Origin: CAVSUR01 sp963846005
GTDB lineage: Bacteria > Actinomycetota > Actinomycetes > Streptosporangiales > Streptosporangiaceae
Length of the DNA: 64,000 bases
Direction: 5' to 3'
Assembly: GCA_963846005.1 (NCBI GenBank)
Contig: CAWJUH010000003.1
Location: 1,612,001-1,676,000 of the forward strand
The notes beneath the pieces are model-generated. The model was not told the origin of the DNA. It did not search any database and saw only the letters and a program-made list of their open reading frames with translations. Positions 47,019-55,951 of this stretch are shown here, in pieces (position 1 is the stretch's first letter; each line of letters begins with the position of its first letter). The position numbers and the translations under genes were made by a program.

Positions 47019-48991
47019 TGTTCGGTCTCCTGGTTCTCGGCGCCCGCCGCCGCCGGCGCCTCGGCGGGCAGTTCGGAATCGGTGAGGTATTTCTCCAGCT
47101 CGGCGCGGTCGAACAGCGCCAGCAGGTCCTCGCGCATCGGCGCCAGCGGCTGGCGGGTCAGCGTCACCTTGTCCCCGTCAAGGCGGCAGACCAGGCTGAT
47201 CTTGCGCCATTCGGCCGACATCTGCGGGTAGTCCTCGCGGGTGTGCCCGCCGCGCGACTCCTGCCGCTCCAGTGCGGCCTGCGCGACGCAGTCCGACACC
47301 AGCAGCATGTTGCGCAGGTCCAGGGCCAGGTGCCAGCCGGGATTGTAGGCCCGGCCGCCGGTGACGCTCACCTCCGCGGCGCGGGCCCGCAGCTTCTCCA
47401 GCTCGACCAGCGCCGACTTCATCTCCTCCTCGCGCCTGATGATGCCGACCAGGTCGTTCATCATCTGCTGCAACTCGCCGTGCACCTGGTAGGGGCTCTC
47501 CCCGCCGGTGCGCTCCAGCGGCGCGAGAGCCTCCGCCACCGCCGCCTGCACCTCGGCCGGCCCGGCTTCCGGGCGGCCGCCCCTGCCCGCCAGGCTGTCG
47601 ACGTACCGGGCGGCGTGCAGGCCGGCCCGGCGGCCGAACACCAGCAGGTCGGACAGCGAGTTGCCGCCGAGGCGGTTGGAGCCGTGCATGCCGCCGGACA
47701 CCTCACCGACCGCGAACAGGCCGGGCACCCTGGCCGCCTGGGCGTCCGGGTCGACCTCGACCCCGCCCATCACGTAGTGGCAGGTCGGCCCGACCTCCAT
47801 CGGCTCGGCGGTGATGTCGACGTCGGCCAGCTCCTTGAACTGGTGATACATCGACGGCAGCCGCCGCAAGATCTCCTCGGCAGGCCGCCGGGTGGCGATG
47901 TCAAGGAACACCCCGCCGTGCGGCGAGCCGCGGTCCTCCTTGACCTCGGAGTTGATCGACCGGGCGACCTCGTCGCGCGGCAGCAGCTCAGGCGGCCGCC
48001 GGTTGTTGTCGGGGTCGTCGTACCAGCGGTCGGCCTCCTCCTCGGTCTCGGCGTACTGGGCCCGGAACACGTCAGGGACGTAGCCGAACATGAACCGGTT
48101 GCCCTCGGAGTTGCGCAGCACGCCGCCGTCGCCGCGGACCGACTCGGTGACCAGGATGCCCTTCACCGACGGCGGCCAGACCATGCCGGTCGGGTGGAAC
48201 TGGACGAACTCCATGTTCAGCAGGCTGGCCCCGGCCAGCAGCGCGAGCGCGTGCCCGTCCCCGGTGTACTCCCACGAGTTCGAGGTGACCTTGAACGACT
48301 TGCCGATGCCGCCAGTGGCCAGGACCACCGCCGGGGCCTCGAAGAGCACGAACTCGCCGGTCTCCCGGATGTAGCCGAACGCGCCGGCGACCGCACCGCC
48401 GCTCAGGACCAGCCGGGTGATCGTGGTCTCGGCGAAGACCTTGATCATGCCCTCGGGGTCGCCGCCGGCCGTGGCGTCCTCCTGCTGCAAGGCCACGACC
48501 TTCTGCTGCAGCGTGCGGATCAGCTCCAGCCCGGTCCGGTCGCCCACGTGCGCCAGCCGCGGGTACTCGTGCCCGCCGAAGTTGCGCTGGCTGATCTTGC
48601 CGTCCTTGGTGCGGTCGAAGAGCGCCCCCCAGGCCTCCAGCTCCCAGATCCGGTCCGGCGCCTCCTTGGCGTGCAGCTCGGCCATCCGCCAGCTGTTGAG
48701 GAACTTGCCGCCGCGCATCGTGTCGCGGAAGTGCACCTGCCAGCTGTCGCGCGGGTTGGCGTTGCCCATCGCGGCGGCGGCGCCGCCCTCGGCCATCACG
48801 GTGTGGGCCTTGCCGAACAGCGATTTGGAGATGATCGCGGTCTTCTTGCCCGCCAGCCGGGCCTCGATGGCGGCGCGCAGCCCGGAGCCGCCGGCCCCGA
48901 TCACCACCACGTCGTAGCGCAGCCGCCGCACGTCCGCGGACGGGGCTGATGCCGGCTCCGCAGCGGGATGTCCGGTCTCGGTGTCAGTCAT
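47015..48991 (-). CDS. sdhA: Succinate dehydrogenase flavoprotein subunit
   Basis: 658 residues. FAD-binding VVVIGAGGSGLRAAIEARLA; flavin-linked His in SLFGKAHTVMAEGGAAAAMG; substrate-site VQFHPTGMVWPPSVKG and CHYVMGGVEVDPDAQ; LGGNSLSDLLVFGRRAGLHA near the C-terminus. Middle gene of the operon, ten bases after sdhC. The layout fits the mycobacterial Sdh1-type complex. Confidence 0.93.
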   Translation of the reverse strand: MTDTETGHPAAEPASAPSADVRRLRYDVVVIGAGGSGLRAAIEARLAGKKTAIISKSLFGKAHTVMAEGGAAAAMGNANPRDSWQVHFRDTMRGGKFLNSWRMAELHAKEAPDRIWELEAWGALFDRTKDGKISQRNFGGHEYPRLAHVGDRTGLELIRTLQQKVVALQQEDATAGGDPEGMIKVFAETTITRLVLSGGAVAGAFGYIRETGEFVLFEAPAVVLATGGIGKSFKVTSNSWEYTGDGHALALLAGASLLNMEFVQFHPTGMVWPPSVKGILVTESVRGDGGVLRNSEGNRFMFGYVPDVFRAQYAETEEEADRWYDDPDNNRRPPELLPRDEVARSINSEVKEDRGSPHGGVFLDIATRRPAEEILRRLPSMYHQFKELADVDITAEPMEVGPTCHYVMGGVEVDPDAQAARVPGLFAVGEVSGGMHGSNRLGGNSLSDLLVFGRRAGLHAARYVDSLAGRGGRPEAGPAEVQAAVAEALAPLERTGGESPYQVHGELQQMMNDLVGIIRREEEMKSALVELEKLRARAAEVSVTGGRAYNPGWHLALDLRNMLLVSDCVAQAALERQESRGGHTREDYPQMSAEWRKISLVCRLDGDKVTLTRQPLAPMREDLLALFDRAELEKYLTDSELPAEAPAAAGAENQETEQ

Positions 48992-49001
48992 GGTGCCTGC
49001 C

Positions 49002-49808
49002 TCAGTTGAAGAACCGCAGATCGCTGATCGTGCCGCTGGCCACGAGCATGATGTACAGGTCGGTCAGCATCAGCGTGCCCAGGGTGGTCCAGGCCAGCTG
49101 CATGTGCCGGGCGTTCAGCCGGGAGATCTGAGTCCACGCCCGGTACCGGACCGGGTGGGCGGAGAAGTGCTTGAGCCGCCCGCCGATGATGTGCCGGCAC
49201 GAGTGGCACGACAGCGTGTACGCCCACAGCAGCACCACGTTGATCAGCATGATCAGCGTGCCGAGCCCGAACCCGACGCCGCCGGTCTTGCCGTGGAAGG
49301 CGTCGATCACGTCATAGGTGTTCAGGATCGAGATCAGGATGACGGCGTAGAAGAAGTACCGGTGCAGGTTCTGCATGATCAGCGGGAACCGGGTCTCGCC
49401 GGTGTAGGCGGCGTGCGGCTCGCGCACCGCGCAGGCCGCGGGGGCGCGCCAGAAGGCCCGGTAGTAGGCCCGCCGGTAGTAGTAGCACGACAGCCGGAAG
49501 CCGAGCACGAACGGCAGCGACACGAACGCGTACGGGATGATCGGCGGGATGGCCGGGATCCAGTGCCCCAGGCTGCTGGCGCCGGGCACGCACTCGCCGC
49601 TGACGCACGGCGAGTAGAACGGGGTCAGGTAGTGGTACTGCGGCACCCAGTAGTAGGCGCCCATGAAGACCCGGACGGTCGCGTAGGCCACCCACAGGGT
49701 CAGCAGCGCGGCGGTGACCCGCGGTGCCTTCAGCCAGTTGTCGGTGCGCAGCGTCCGCGCCGAGATCTGCGCCCTGGTCTTGACCGGTGCTTCCGGTGCC
49801 TGCGTCAT
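49002..49808 (-). CDS. sdhC: Succinate dehydrogenase cytochrome b-type membrane anchor
   Basis: 268 residues with about five hydrophobic segments (VTAALLTLWVAYATVRVFMG, PIIPYAFVSLPFVLGF, YFFYAVILISILNTYDVIDA, LGTLIMLINVVLLWAYTL, LGTLMLTDLYIMLVASG). His residues in NLHRYFF and CHSCRHIIGG are candidate haem ligands. The single large anchor is as in Sdh1-type complexes; no separate sdhD is seen. First gene of the operon. Confidence 0.8.
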   Translation of the reverse strand: MTQAPEAPVKTRAQISARTLRTDNWLKAPRVTAALLTLWVAYATVRVFMGAYYWVPQYHYLTPFYSPCVSGECVPGASSLGHWIPAIPPIIPYAFVSLPFVLGFRLSCYYYRRAYYRAFWRAPAACAVREPHAAYTGETRFPLIMQNLHRYFFYAVILISILNTYDVIDAFHGKTGGVGFGLGTLIMLINVVLLWAYTLSCHSCRHIIGGRLKHFSAHPVRYRAWTQISRLNARHMQLAWTTLGTLMLTDLYIMLVASGTISDLRFFN

Positions 49809-49917
49809 CAGACGTCTCCGCCCATCTCACGAGAGCGCCCCGCACCACTGCGCTCGCCTGATGCGCGCGCCGTACCTGACCCGCGGAGCAGTGAGAACCC
49901 TATTCCACTAGATATCA

Positions 49918-52149
49918 CTACCTGCTGTCGGAATCGGCCGCCGCGGCTGTGACTCTCGCTACACCGCCCGGCGCGGCCAGGCCCAGCGCCTGGCGCAGGA
50001 AGTCCACCTGGAGCAGCAGCAGGTTCTCGGCCACCTCCTCCTGCGAGGCCATGTGCGTCACCCCGGTCAGCGGCAGCAAGGTGTGCGGCCGGCCGGCCGC
50101 CAGCAGCGCCGAGGACAGCCGCAGCGAGTGCGCGACGAACACGTTGTCGTCGGCCAGCCCGTGGATGATCATCAGCGGACGGCTCAGCCGGTGCGCGTCC
50201 GCCAGCGCGTTGTTGCGCTCGTAGACCTCGGGCTGCTCGTCCGGGTGGCCGAGATAGCGCTCGGTGTAGTGGGTGTCGTAGAGCCGCTGGTCGGTGACCG
50301 GTGCGCCGGCCACGGCCGCGTGGAACACGTCCGGCCGCCGCAGCACGGCCAGGGCGGACAGGTAACCCCCGAACGACCAGCCGCGGATGCCCACCTTGCC
50401 GGTGTCCAGGTCGGCGCACCGGGCGGCGGCCGCCTCCAGCGCGGCCACCTGGTCGGCCAGCGGCACCCCGGCCAGGTCGCCCGCCACCGCGTGCTCCCAC
50501 CGCGGCCCGCGGCCCGGGGTCCCCCGCCCGTCCGCGACCACCACCGCGAAGCCCTGGTCGGCGAACCACTGGGCGGTCCAGAACGCCGCCCGGCTGGCCT
50601 GCACCATCTGGCCGTGCGGGCCGCCGTAGGGGCACATGAGCACCGGCAGCGCGGCCGACCCGCGCTGGTGCCAGGACGGCAGCACGATCGCGGTGCGGAT
50701 GCCCAGCGGGCCGGCCGCGAAGATGTCGGGCTCCGGGACCGGCAGCAACGGCGACTCCGCGCGGCTGGCGATGCCGGTGACGGTTCCGCCGCTCATCACG
50801 GCCGCCCGGGTGCCGTCGTGCCGCAGCGACTGGGTCAGCAGCACGGTGGTGCCGCCGGCCTGCCGCCCGCTGCGCACCTGCGGGCCGCCGTCGCGGCCGG
50901 GATCCCCGGGGCCCGGGCCGCCGTCCCGGCCGCCGCCGCCCGAGGCGTCGCCGGCTACCTGCTGCAGGCCGCCGGGGCCGTAGCGCCACAGCCCGATCTC
51001 GGCCGGCTCGGCGCCGGAGGCGGCGAACAGCACGGTGTCGCCGTCCACGCTGAGAATCCCGCGCACCTGCAGCCCAGCGGGCGTCACCGCAGCCGCGCTG
51101 CCGCCGGCCAGCTGCTGCGGCGCCGCGACCAGCAGCCGGCGGGTGTCTGCGTCATCCGCGGTCCAGACCAGCAGGCCGCCGCTGGTCCAGGCCGGCACGC
51201 CGGGCACGATTTCCAGCCACGGCACGCCCGTGTCATCCCGGATCACCTCGGTGCGGCCGGTGCCGGGCTCCACCGCCAGGATCTGCATCCGGCGCTGGTC
51301 CCGGGACTGCACCACGATCAGCGGCGGGTGGCCCTGCGCCCACTCCGCGGTCACCAGGTACGGGAACTGCGCATGGTCCCAGCTGACCTCGGTCGCCTGC
51401 CCGTCCAGCCGGAAGATCGCCAGCGTGACGAGCGCGTTGGCGGTGCCCGCCGCCGGGTAGCGGACCGCGGTCGCGGGCCGGTCCGGGCTGGCGGGGTCGC
51501 TGATGTGCCACCAGCGCACCGGTGACTCGTCGACCCGGGCGGCCAGCAGTGCTGCGGAGTCCGGGGCCCACCAGTAGCCGCGGGTGCGGTCCATCTCCTC
51601 GGCCGCGATGAACTCGGCCAGCCCGAACGTGACGTCCGCGGCTGAACCGGGATCGGCCACGGCCCGGTCGTCGACGCCGCGGGCGCTGACGATCCGGAGC
51701 GCGCCCGCGCACGCGTAGGCGACGTGCTCGCCGGAGGGGCTGAGCCGCGGATCGACGGCCGGGGTGCGCACCGCCAGCTCGCGGATCTCGCCGCCGGCGT
51801 CCAGGCCGGCCAGGTAGACGCGGCCCGCCAGGCTGAACACGGCGGCGGCGAAGGCCTCGTCGGTGGCGAAGGAGACGATGCCGCCCGCCTGCTCCCTGGT
51901 TCGCTCGCGGCGCGCCTTCTCCTGCGGGTCGAGCACCTCGCCGGTCTGGCCCAGCAGCCGCGGGTCGGCCACCAGCCGCTCGGTCCCGCTGGCCGCGTCC
52001 AGCGCCCACAGGCAGGTCACCGGATCGGTGCCATTCCGCGAGCGCAGGAACAGGACGGTCTTGCCGTCGGGGGAGATGCTGAACGAGCGCGGCTGGCCCA
52101 GCGTGAACCGCTGGGTCCGAGCGTGCTGCCGGGGAAAGCTGTCCGCCAT
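49918..52149 (-). CDS. S9-family prolyl oligopeptidase
   Basis: 743 residues from ATG 52149 (MADSFPRQHARTQRFTLGQP); the frame is open further upstream. An N-terminal beta-propeller of the DPP IV type (SISPDGKTVLFLRSRNG, DRTRGYWWAPDSAALLAAR) is followed by the hydrolase domain: VLMCPYGGPHGQMVQASRAA, nucleophile GIRGWSFGGYLSAL, Asp in IIHGLADDNVFVAHS and His in TGVTHMASQ. Likely a cytoplasmic peptidase cutting after proline. Divergent from mshB. Confidence 0.9.
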   Translation of the reverse strand: MADSFPRQHARTQRFTLGQPRSFSISPDGKTVLFLRSRNGTDPVTCLWALDAASGTERLVADPRLLGQTGEVLDPQEKARRERTREQAGGIVSFATDEAFAAAVFSLAGRVYLAGLDAGGEIRELAVRTPAVDPRLSPSGEHVAYACAGALRIVSARGVDDRAVADPGSAADVTFGLAEFIAAEEMDRTRGYWWAPDSAALLAARVDESPVRWWHISDPASPDRPATAVRYPAAGTANALVTLAIFRLDGQATEVSWDHAQFPYLVTAEWAQGHPPLIVVQSRDQRRMQILAVEPGTGRTEVIRDDTGVPWLEIVPGVPAWTSGGLLVWTADDADTRRLLVAAPQQLAGGSAAAVTPAGLQVRGILSVDGDTVLFAASGAEPAEIGLWRYGPGGLQQVAGDASGGGGRDGGPGPGDPGRDGGPQVRSGRQAGGTTVLLTQSLRHDGTRAAVMSGGTVTGIASRAESPLLPVPEPDIFAAGPLGIRTAIVLPSWHQRGSAALPVLMCPYGGPHGQMVQASRAAFWTAQWFADQGFAVVVADGRGTPGRGPRWEHAVAGDLAGVPLADQVAALEAAAARCADLDTGKVGIRGWSFGGYLSALAVLRRPDVFHAAVAGAPVTDQRLYDTHYTERYLGHPDEQPEVYERNNALADAHRLSRPLMIIHGLADDNVFVAHSLRLSSALLAAGRPHTLLPLTGVTHMASQEEVAENLLLLQVDFLRQALGLAAPGGVARVTAAAADSDSR

Positions 52150-52231
52150 AGGCAGCAGTATTGCCCGCGGGCCAGGACGGCCCGGCCCCGCCCCGGCGAT
52201 CATGGCGGCGGCCGCGGCTAAGCTCGCGGCC

Positions 52232-53125
52232 ATGACCGACCGCCGCGGCCGCAGGCTGCTGCTGGTGCACGCGCACCCCGACGACGAGTCGATCGAGACC
52301 GGGGCCACGATGGCCAGGTACGCCGCCGAGGGCGCCGAAGTCACGCTGGTCACCTGCACGCTAGGCGAGCTCGGCGAGGTGATCCCGCCGCAGCTGGCGC
52401 ACCTGGCCGCCGCGGACGGTGACGCCGCCGCCGGGGCCGCGCTGGGCGAGTACCGGGCCGGCGAGCTGGCCGCCGCGTGCGCGGCGCTCGGGGTCAGCGG
52501 CTACCGGTTCCTCGGCGGCCCGGGGCGGTGGACCGACTCGGGCATGATGGGACTGGCCGCCAACGACGCCGCGGGCTGCTTCTGGCGGGCCGGCCTGGCG
52601 GCGGCGGCCCGCGAGCTGGCCGCCATCGTGGCCGAGATCCGGCCCCAGGTGCTGGTCAGCTACGACGCCAACGGCTTCTACGGCCATCCCGACCACATCC
52701 AGGCGCACCGGGTCGCCTGGCGGGCGTTCGAGCTGTCCGGCGGCCTGGTCCGCAAGTTCTACGCCACCGCGATGCCGCGATCGGCGCTGCCGCGCCTGAT
52801 CGACCTGAGCCCGCCCCCCGGCAGCGCGGACCCGCCGCCGGGGGCCGCCTTCACCCCGGCCGGGCCGGTCGCGGACCTGCCCTTCGGGGTACCGGACGAG
52901 CAGGTGACCACCGAGATCGACGCGACGGCCTACCTGCCCGCCAAGCTGGCGGCGATGCGGGCGCACGCCACCCAGATCACCGTCGACGGCCCGTTCTTCG
53001 CGCTGTCCAATAACCTGGGCCAGCGGGCGCTCGGGGTGGAGTACTACACGCTGCTGGCCGGCCCGCGCGGCCCGGGCACCGGTCCGGGCGGCCGGGAGAC
53101 CGACCTGTTCGCGGAAGTCGGCTAG
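52232..53125 (+). CDS. mshB: Mycothiol biosynthesis deacetylase MshB
   Basis: 297 residues from ATG 52232. Zinc-binding VHAHPDDESIETGATMARY and the second metal motif FYGHPDHIQAHRVAWRAFEL define the LmbE/MshB fold; QITVDGPFFALSNNLGQRAL is MshB-like. It deacetylates GlcNAc-inositol in mycothiol synthesis, the main thiol of actinomycetes. Confidence 0.88.
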   Translation: MTDRRGRRLLLVHAHPDDESIETGATMARYAAEGAEVTLVTCTLGELGEVIPPQLAHLAAADGDAAAGAALGEYRAGELAAACAALGVSGYRFLGGPGRWTDSGMMGLAANDAAGCFWRAGLAAAARELAAIVAEIRPQVLVSYDANGFYGHPDHIQAHRVAWRAFELSGGLVRKFYATAMPRSALPRLIDLSPPPGSADPPPGAAFTPAGPVADLPFGVPDEQVTTEIDATAYLPAKLAAMRAHATQITVDGPFFALSNNLGQRALGVEYYTLLAGPRGPGTGPGGRETDLFAEVG

Positions 53126-53141
53126 CCGGGAGGATCGGGCC

Positions 53142-53567
53142 ATGAAGATGATCCCGGGCCGCCTGGCCCGGCCCGGCGGTCCCGGTGAGCGGGCCCGCCG
53201 GGAGCCGGCGGTCACGGCCGCGGCTTACCTGGTGCTGTTCGTGCTGGGCGGCTCCGAGGCCGTCGTCGGCTGCTTCTTCTACGCGGCCGGCCCGGCGCCG
53301 GCCGCGGCGCTGGCCTTCGCGCTGGCGATCTTCACCACCTGCCTGCTCGGCGGCTGGGGGATGTTCGCCCCCGGCGGCGCGCTGGCCCCCGCCGCCGGCT
53401 GGTTCCTGGCGGCGTTCGTGCTGGCCAGCGCGACCGGCAGCGGCAGCGTGATCATCACCAACTCCGCCGCGGGCAAGTGGTTCCTGTACGGCGGCTCGGC
53501 CGCGGTGATCGCGGCGACGATCGCCGCGTTCACCGCCTTCGCCCGGGCGTCCCGGTTCCGCCGCTAA
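53142..53567 (+). CDS. Four-helix membrane protein after mshB
   Basis: 141 residues, ATG 53142, sixteen bases after mshB. Four hydrophobic segments: AAYLVLFVLGGSEAVVGCFF, ALAFALAIFTTCLLGGWGMF, AAGWFLAAFVLASATGSGSV and FLYGGSAAVIAATIAAFTAF. DUF6113-like by its position after mshB in relatives. Function unknown. Confidence 0.65.
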   Translation: MKMIPGRLARPGGPGERARREPAVTAAAYLVLFVLGGSEAVVGCFFYAAGPAPAAALAFALAIFTTCLLGGWGMFAPGGALAPAAGWFLAAFVLASATGSGSVIITNSAAGKWFLYGGSAAVIAATIAAFTAFARASRFRR

Positions 53568-53595
53568 GCCCGGTCCGGCCGTGCCGCCAGCCGGG

Positions 53596-53623
53596 CCCCG
53601 GCCCGGCCCGGCCCGGCCCGGCA
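53596..53623. repeat. CCCGG pentanucleotide repeat
   Basis: About five tandem CCCGG units between two convergent genes (53567 and 53642). It can fold on itself and may help termination on both sides. Confidence 0.55.
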
Positions 53624-53641
53624 GCCCAGGGTTCCCGCCGG

Positions 53642-54853
53642 TCAGCGGGCGATGGCCGCCACCTGGTCCAGCGCCCAGTCCAGCTCGTCCTGCGTGATCA
53701 CCAGCGGCGGGGCCAGCCGGATCGTGGTGCCGTGGGTGTCCTTGGCCAGCACGCCGCGCTCGGCCAGTTCCTCGCAGGCCTGCCGCCCCGGCAGGGTCGC
53801 GAACTCCACGCCCGCCCACAGCCCGCGGCCGCGCACCGCGCGCACCGCCTCAGGCGGCAGCGCCGCCAGCCGCTGGTGCAGGTGCGCGCCGAGCCGGGCC
53901 GACCGCTCCTGGTACTCGCCGGTGGCCAGCATCGCGATCACCTCGCGGGCGACCGCGCAGCCGAGCGGGTTGCCGCCGAAGGTGGAGCCGTGCTGGCCGG
54001 GCCGGAACACGCCCAGCACATCGGCCGATGACACCACTGCCGACACCGGGATGATGCCGCCGCCGAGCGCCTTGCCCAGCAGGTACATGTCCGGCACCAC
54101 CTGCTCGTGCTCGCACGCGAACGTGGCGCCGGTGCGGCCGAGGCCGGACTGGATCTCGTCGGCGATCATCAGCGCGCCGCGGGCGGAGCACAGCTCCCTG
54201 ACCCCGGCCAGGAACCCCGGCGGCGGCACCACCACCCCGGCCTCGCCCTGGATCGGCTCGACCAGCACGCCGACGACCTTGTCGTCCATCGCGGCCCGCA
54301 GCGCCTCCAGGTCGCCGTAGGGCACGATGCGGAAGCCCGGCGTGTACGGGCCGTAGGACGCTCGCGCGTCCGGGTCGGTGGAGAAGCTGACGATCGTGGT
54401 GGTGCGGCCGTGGAAGTTGCCCTCGAAGGCGACGATCACCGCCTCCCCGTCGGGCACCCCCTTGACCTCGTAGCCCCACTTGCGGGCCGTCTTGATCGCG
54501 GTCTCCACCGCCTCGGCGCCGGTGTTCATCGGCAGCACCATCTCCAGGCCGGCCAGCGCGGCCAGCTCGGCGCAGAACGGCCCGAACTGGTCGTGCTCGA
54601 ACGCCCGGCTGACCAGCGTCACCCGGTCCAGCTGGTGCTGCGCGGCGGCGACCAGCCGGGGATGGCGGTGGCCGAAGTTGAGCGCCGAGTAGGCCGCGAG
54701 CAAGTCTAGGTAGCGGCGGCCGGCTACGTCGGTGACCCAGCAGCCCTCGGCGGTGGCGATCACGACCGGCAGCGGATGGTAGTTGTGCGCGCTGTGCGCC
54801 GCGGCCTGGGCGCGCAGCTGGTCGGCCGCGGTGGCGATCTGGGTGGTGGTCAT
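53642..54853 (-). CDS. rocD: Ornithine aminotransferase
   Basis: 403 residues, class III PLP aminotransferase. VIVAFEGNFHGRTTTIVSFS, MIADEIQSGLGRTGATFACE and the Schiff-base Lys in MYLLGKALGGGIIPVSAVVS. Converts ornithine and 2-oxoglutarate to glutamate semialdehyde. Thirteen bases after ddaH on the same strand, forming an arginine/ornithine catabolic pair. Confidence 0.9.
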   Translation of the reverse strand: MTTTQIATAADQLRAQAAAHSAHNYHPLPVVIATAEGCWVTDVAGRRYLDLLAAYSALNFGHRHPRLVAAAQHQLDRVTLVSRAFEHDQFGPFCAELAALAGLEMVLPMNTGAEAVETAIKTARKWGYEVKGVPDGEAVIVAFEGNFHGRTTTIVSFSTDPDARASYGPYTPGFRIVPYGDLEALRAAMDDKVVGVLVEPIQGEAGVVVPPPGFLAGVRELCSARGALMIADEIQSGLGRTGATFACEHEQVVPDMYLLGKALGGGIIPVSAVVSSADVLGVFRPGQHGSTFGGNPLGCAVAREVIAMLATGEYQERSARLGAHLHQRLAALPPEAVRAVRGRGLWAGVEFATLPGRQACEELAERGVLAKDTHGTTIRLAPPLVITQDELDWALDQVAAIAR

Positions 54854-54866
54854 CTGAGCCTCCCGG

Positions 54867-55709
54867 CTATCTCAGCTCCAGCGTGCAGCACTTCGGGCCG
54901 CCGCCGGCCTTGGCGAATTCGGAGGTGTCGACCGGCACCGGCTCGAAGCCGGCCGCGGCAATCTGCCGGGCCAGCCCGGTGGCCTGCGCGGGCAGTACCA
55001 CATGGCGCCCGTCGCTGACCGCGTTCAGGCCGAGCACCTCGGCATCGGCCCGGCTGGCCTCGATCAGCCGGGGGAAGTGCGCGGCCAGCTCGGCCATCCC
55101 CGCGGCGTCGAACGCGGCCGGGTAGCAGGCGGCGGTGCGGGCGTCCAGCACGGCCAGCGCGGTATCCAGGTGGTAGAACCGCGGGTCGGTCAGGGCCAGG
55201 CTGATCACCGGCAGCCCGAACAGCGCGGCCAGCTCGGCGGCCACCGCGGCATCGGTGCGGAAGCCGTGCCCGGCGAAGATCACATCCTGGGCGAAGACCA
55301 CGTCCCCCTCGCCCTCGTGCACCACGCCCGGCTCGGCCGCGGCCGGGTACCCGTTGCCGCGGAACCAGCTCAGGTAGGCGGCGGCCTCGGCGGCCCGCTG
55401 CGGGTACCGGAACCGGGCGCCGAGCACCTTGCCGCCGATCACGGTGGCGCCGTTGGCGGCGAACACCATGTCCGGCAGGCCCGGCTCGGGCGTGACCGTG
55501 TGCACGGTGTGGCCGAGGCCCGCGAACGCGGCGCGCAGCTGCTGCCACTGGCCCGCCGCGCGCTCGCCGTCCACCGGGACGCCGCTGGTCATCCACGGGT
55601 TGATGGCGTACTCGACGGCGAAGAAGTCCGGCGGGCACATCAGGTAGGTCCGCGGGCCGGGCGGCGTGCTGGCCGGGGGAGCGCTCATGGCGATCTCGGC
55701 GGTGCTCAC
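54867..55709 (-). CDS. ddaH: Dimethylarginine/arginine dihydrolase-type amidinotransferase-fold enzyme
   Basis: 280 residues from GTG 55709; ATG 55688 is an alternative. CPPDFFAVEYAINPWM, VFAANGATVIGGKVLGARFR, GEGDVVFAQDVIFAGHGFRT and FYHLDTALAVLD are the substrate and catalytic loops; the nucleophilic Cys is in GGGPKCCTLELR at the very end. Family members yield citrulline or ornithine from arginine derivatives. Coupled to rocD. Confidence 0.8.
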   Translation of the reverse strand: MSTAEIAMSAPPASTPPGPRTYLMCPPDFFAVEYAINPWMTSGVPVDGERAAGQWQQLRAAFAGLGHTVHTVTPEPGLPDMVFAANGATVIGGKVLGARFRYPQRAAEAAAYLSWFRGNGYPAAAEPGVVHEGEGDVVFAQDVIFAGHGFRTDAAVAAELAALFGLPVISLALTDPRFYHLDTALAVLDARTAACYPAAFDAAGMAELAAHFPRLIEASRADAEVLGLNAVSDGRHVVLPAQATGLARQIAAAGFEPVPVDTSEFAKAGGGPKCCTLELR

Positions 55710-55951
55710 GACGTCCTCCGTCCCTGGCGCCCGTTACCCGTGCCTCCGCTTGCCGCCCGTCGCCCGGCGGCCTGACCGATAGTGGCTGCAGTGACGGCAG
55801 ATGGCTCCAGGGTAGGAGGCACCGCGGCCGGTGTGAGCCGGTCGGCGCGCCGATGTGGCGCCGATTCGTTGCATAGATAGGCAACAAACAGGCGATCCGT
55901 TGCGCGAGCCGCCCGCGGTGGCCCGGCCGGCCCCCGCCCGCGCTGCTGGCC
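55710..55951. promoter_or_regulatory. Intergenic region with GTTGC/GCAAC dyad
   Basis: Lies between the cysS stop and the ddaH start. GTTGC (55868-55872), eight bases, GCAAC (55881-55885) is a short dyad in the only AT-containing part of the gap; a further CGTTGCG is at 55898-55904. Lrp/AsnC regulators often control ddaH-rocD pairs, but no such gene is nearby, so this is a weak operator candidate. Confidence 0.3.

Noticed and set aside
47243..48949. 568-codon plus-strand ORF opposite sdhA
   Set aside because: Antisense shadow; no motif, while the minus strand has full SdhA signatures.
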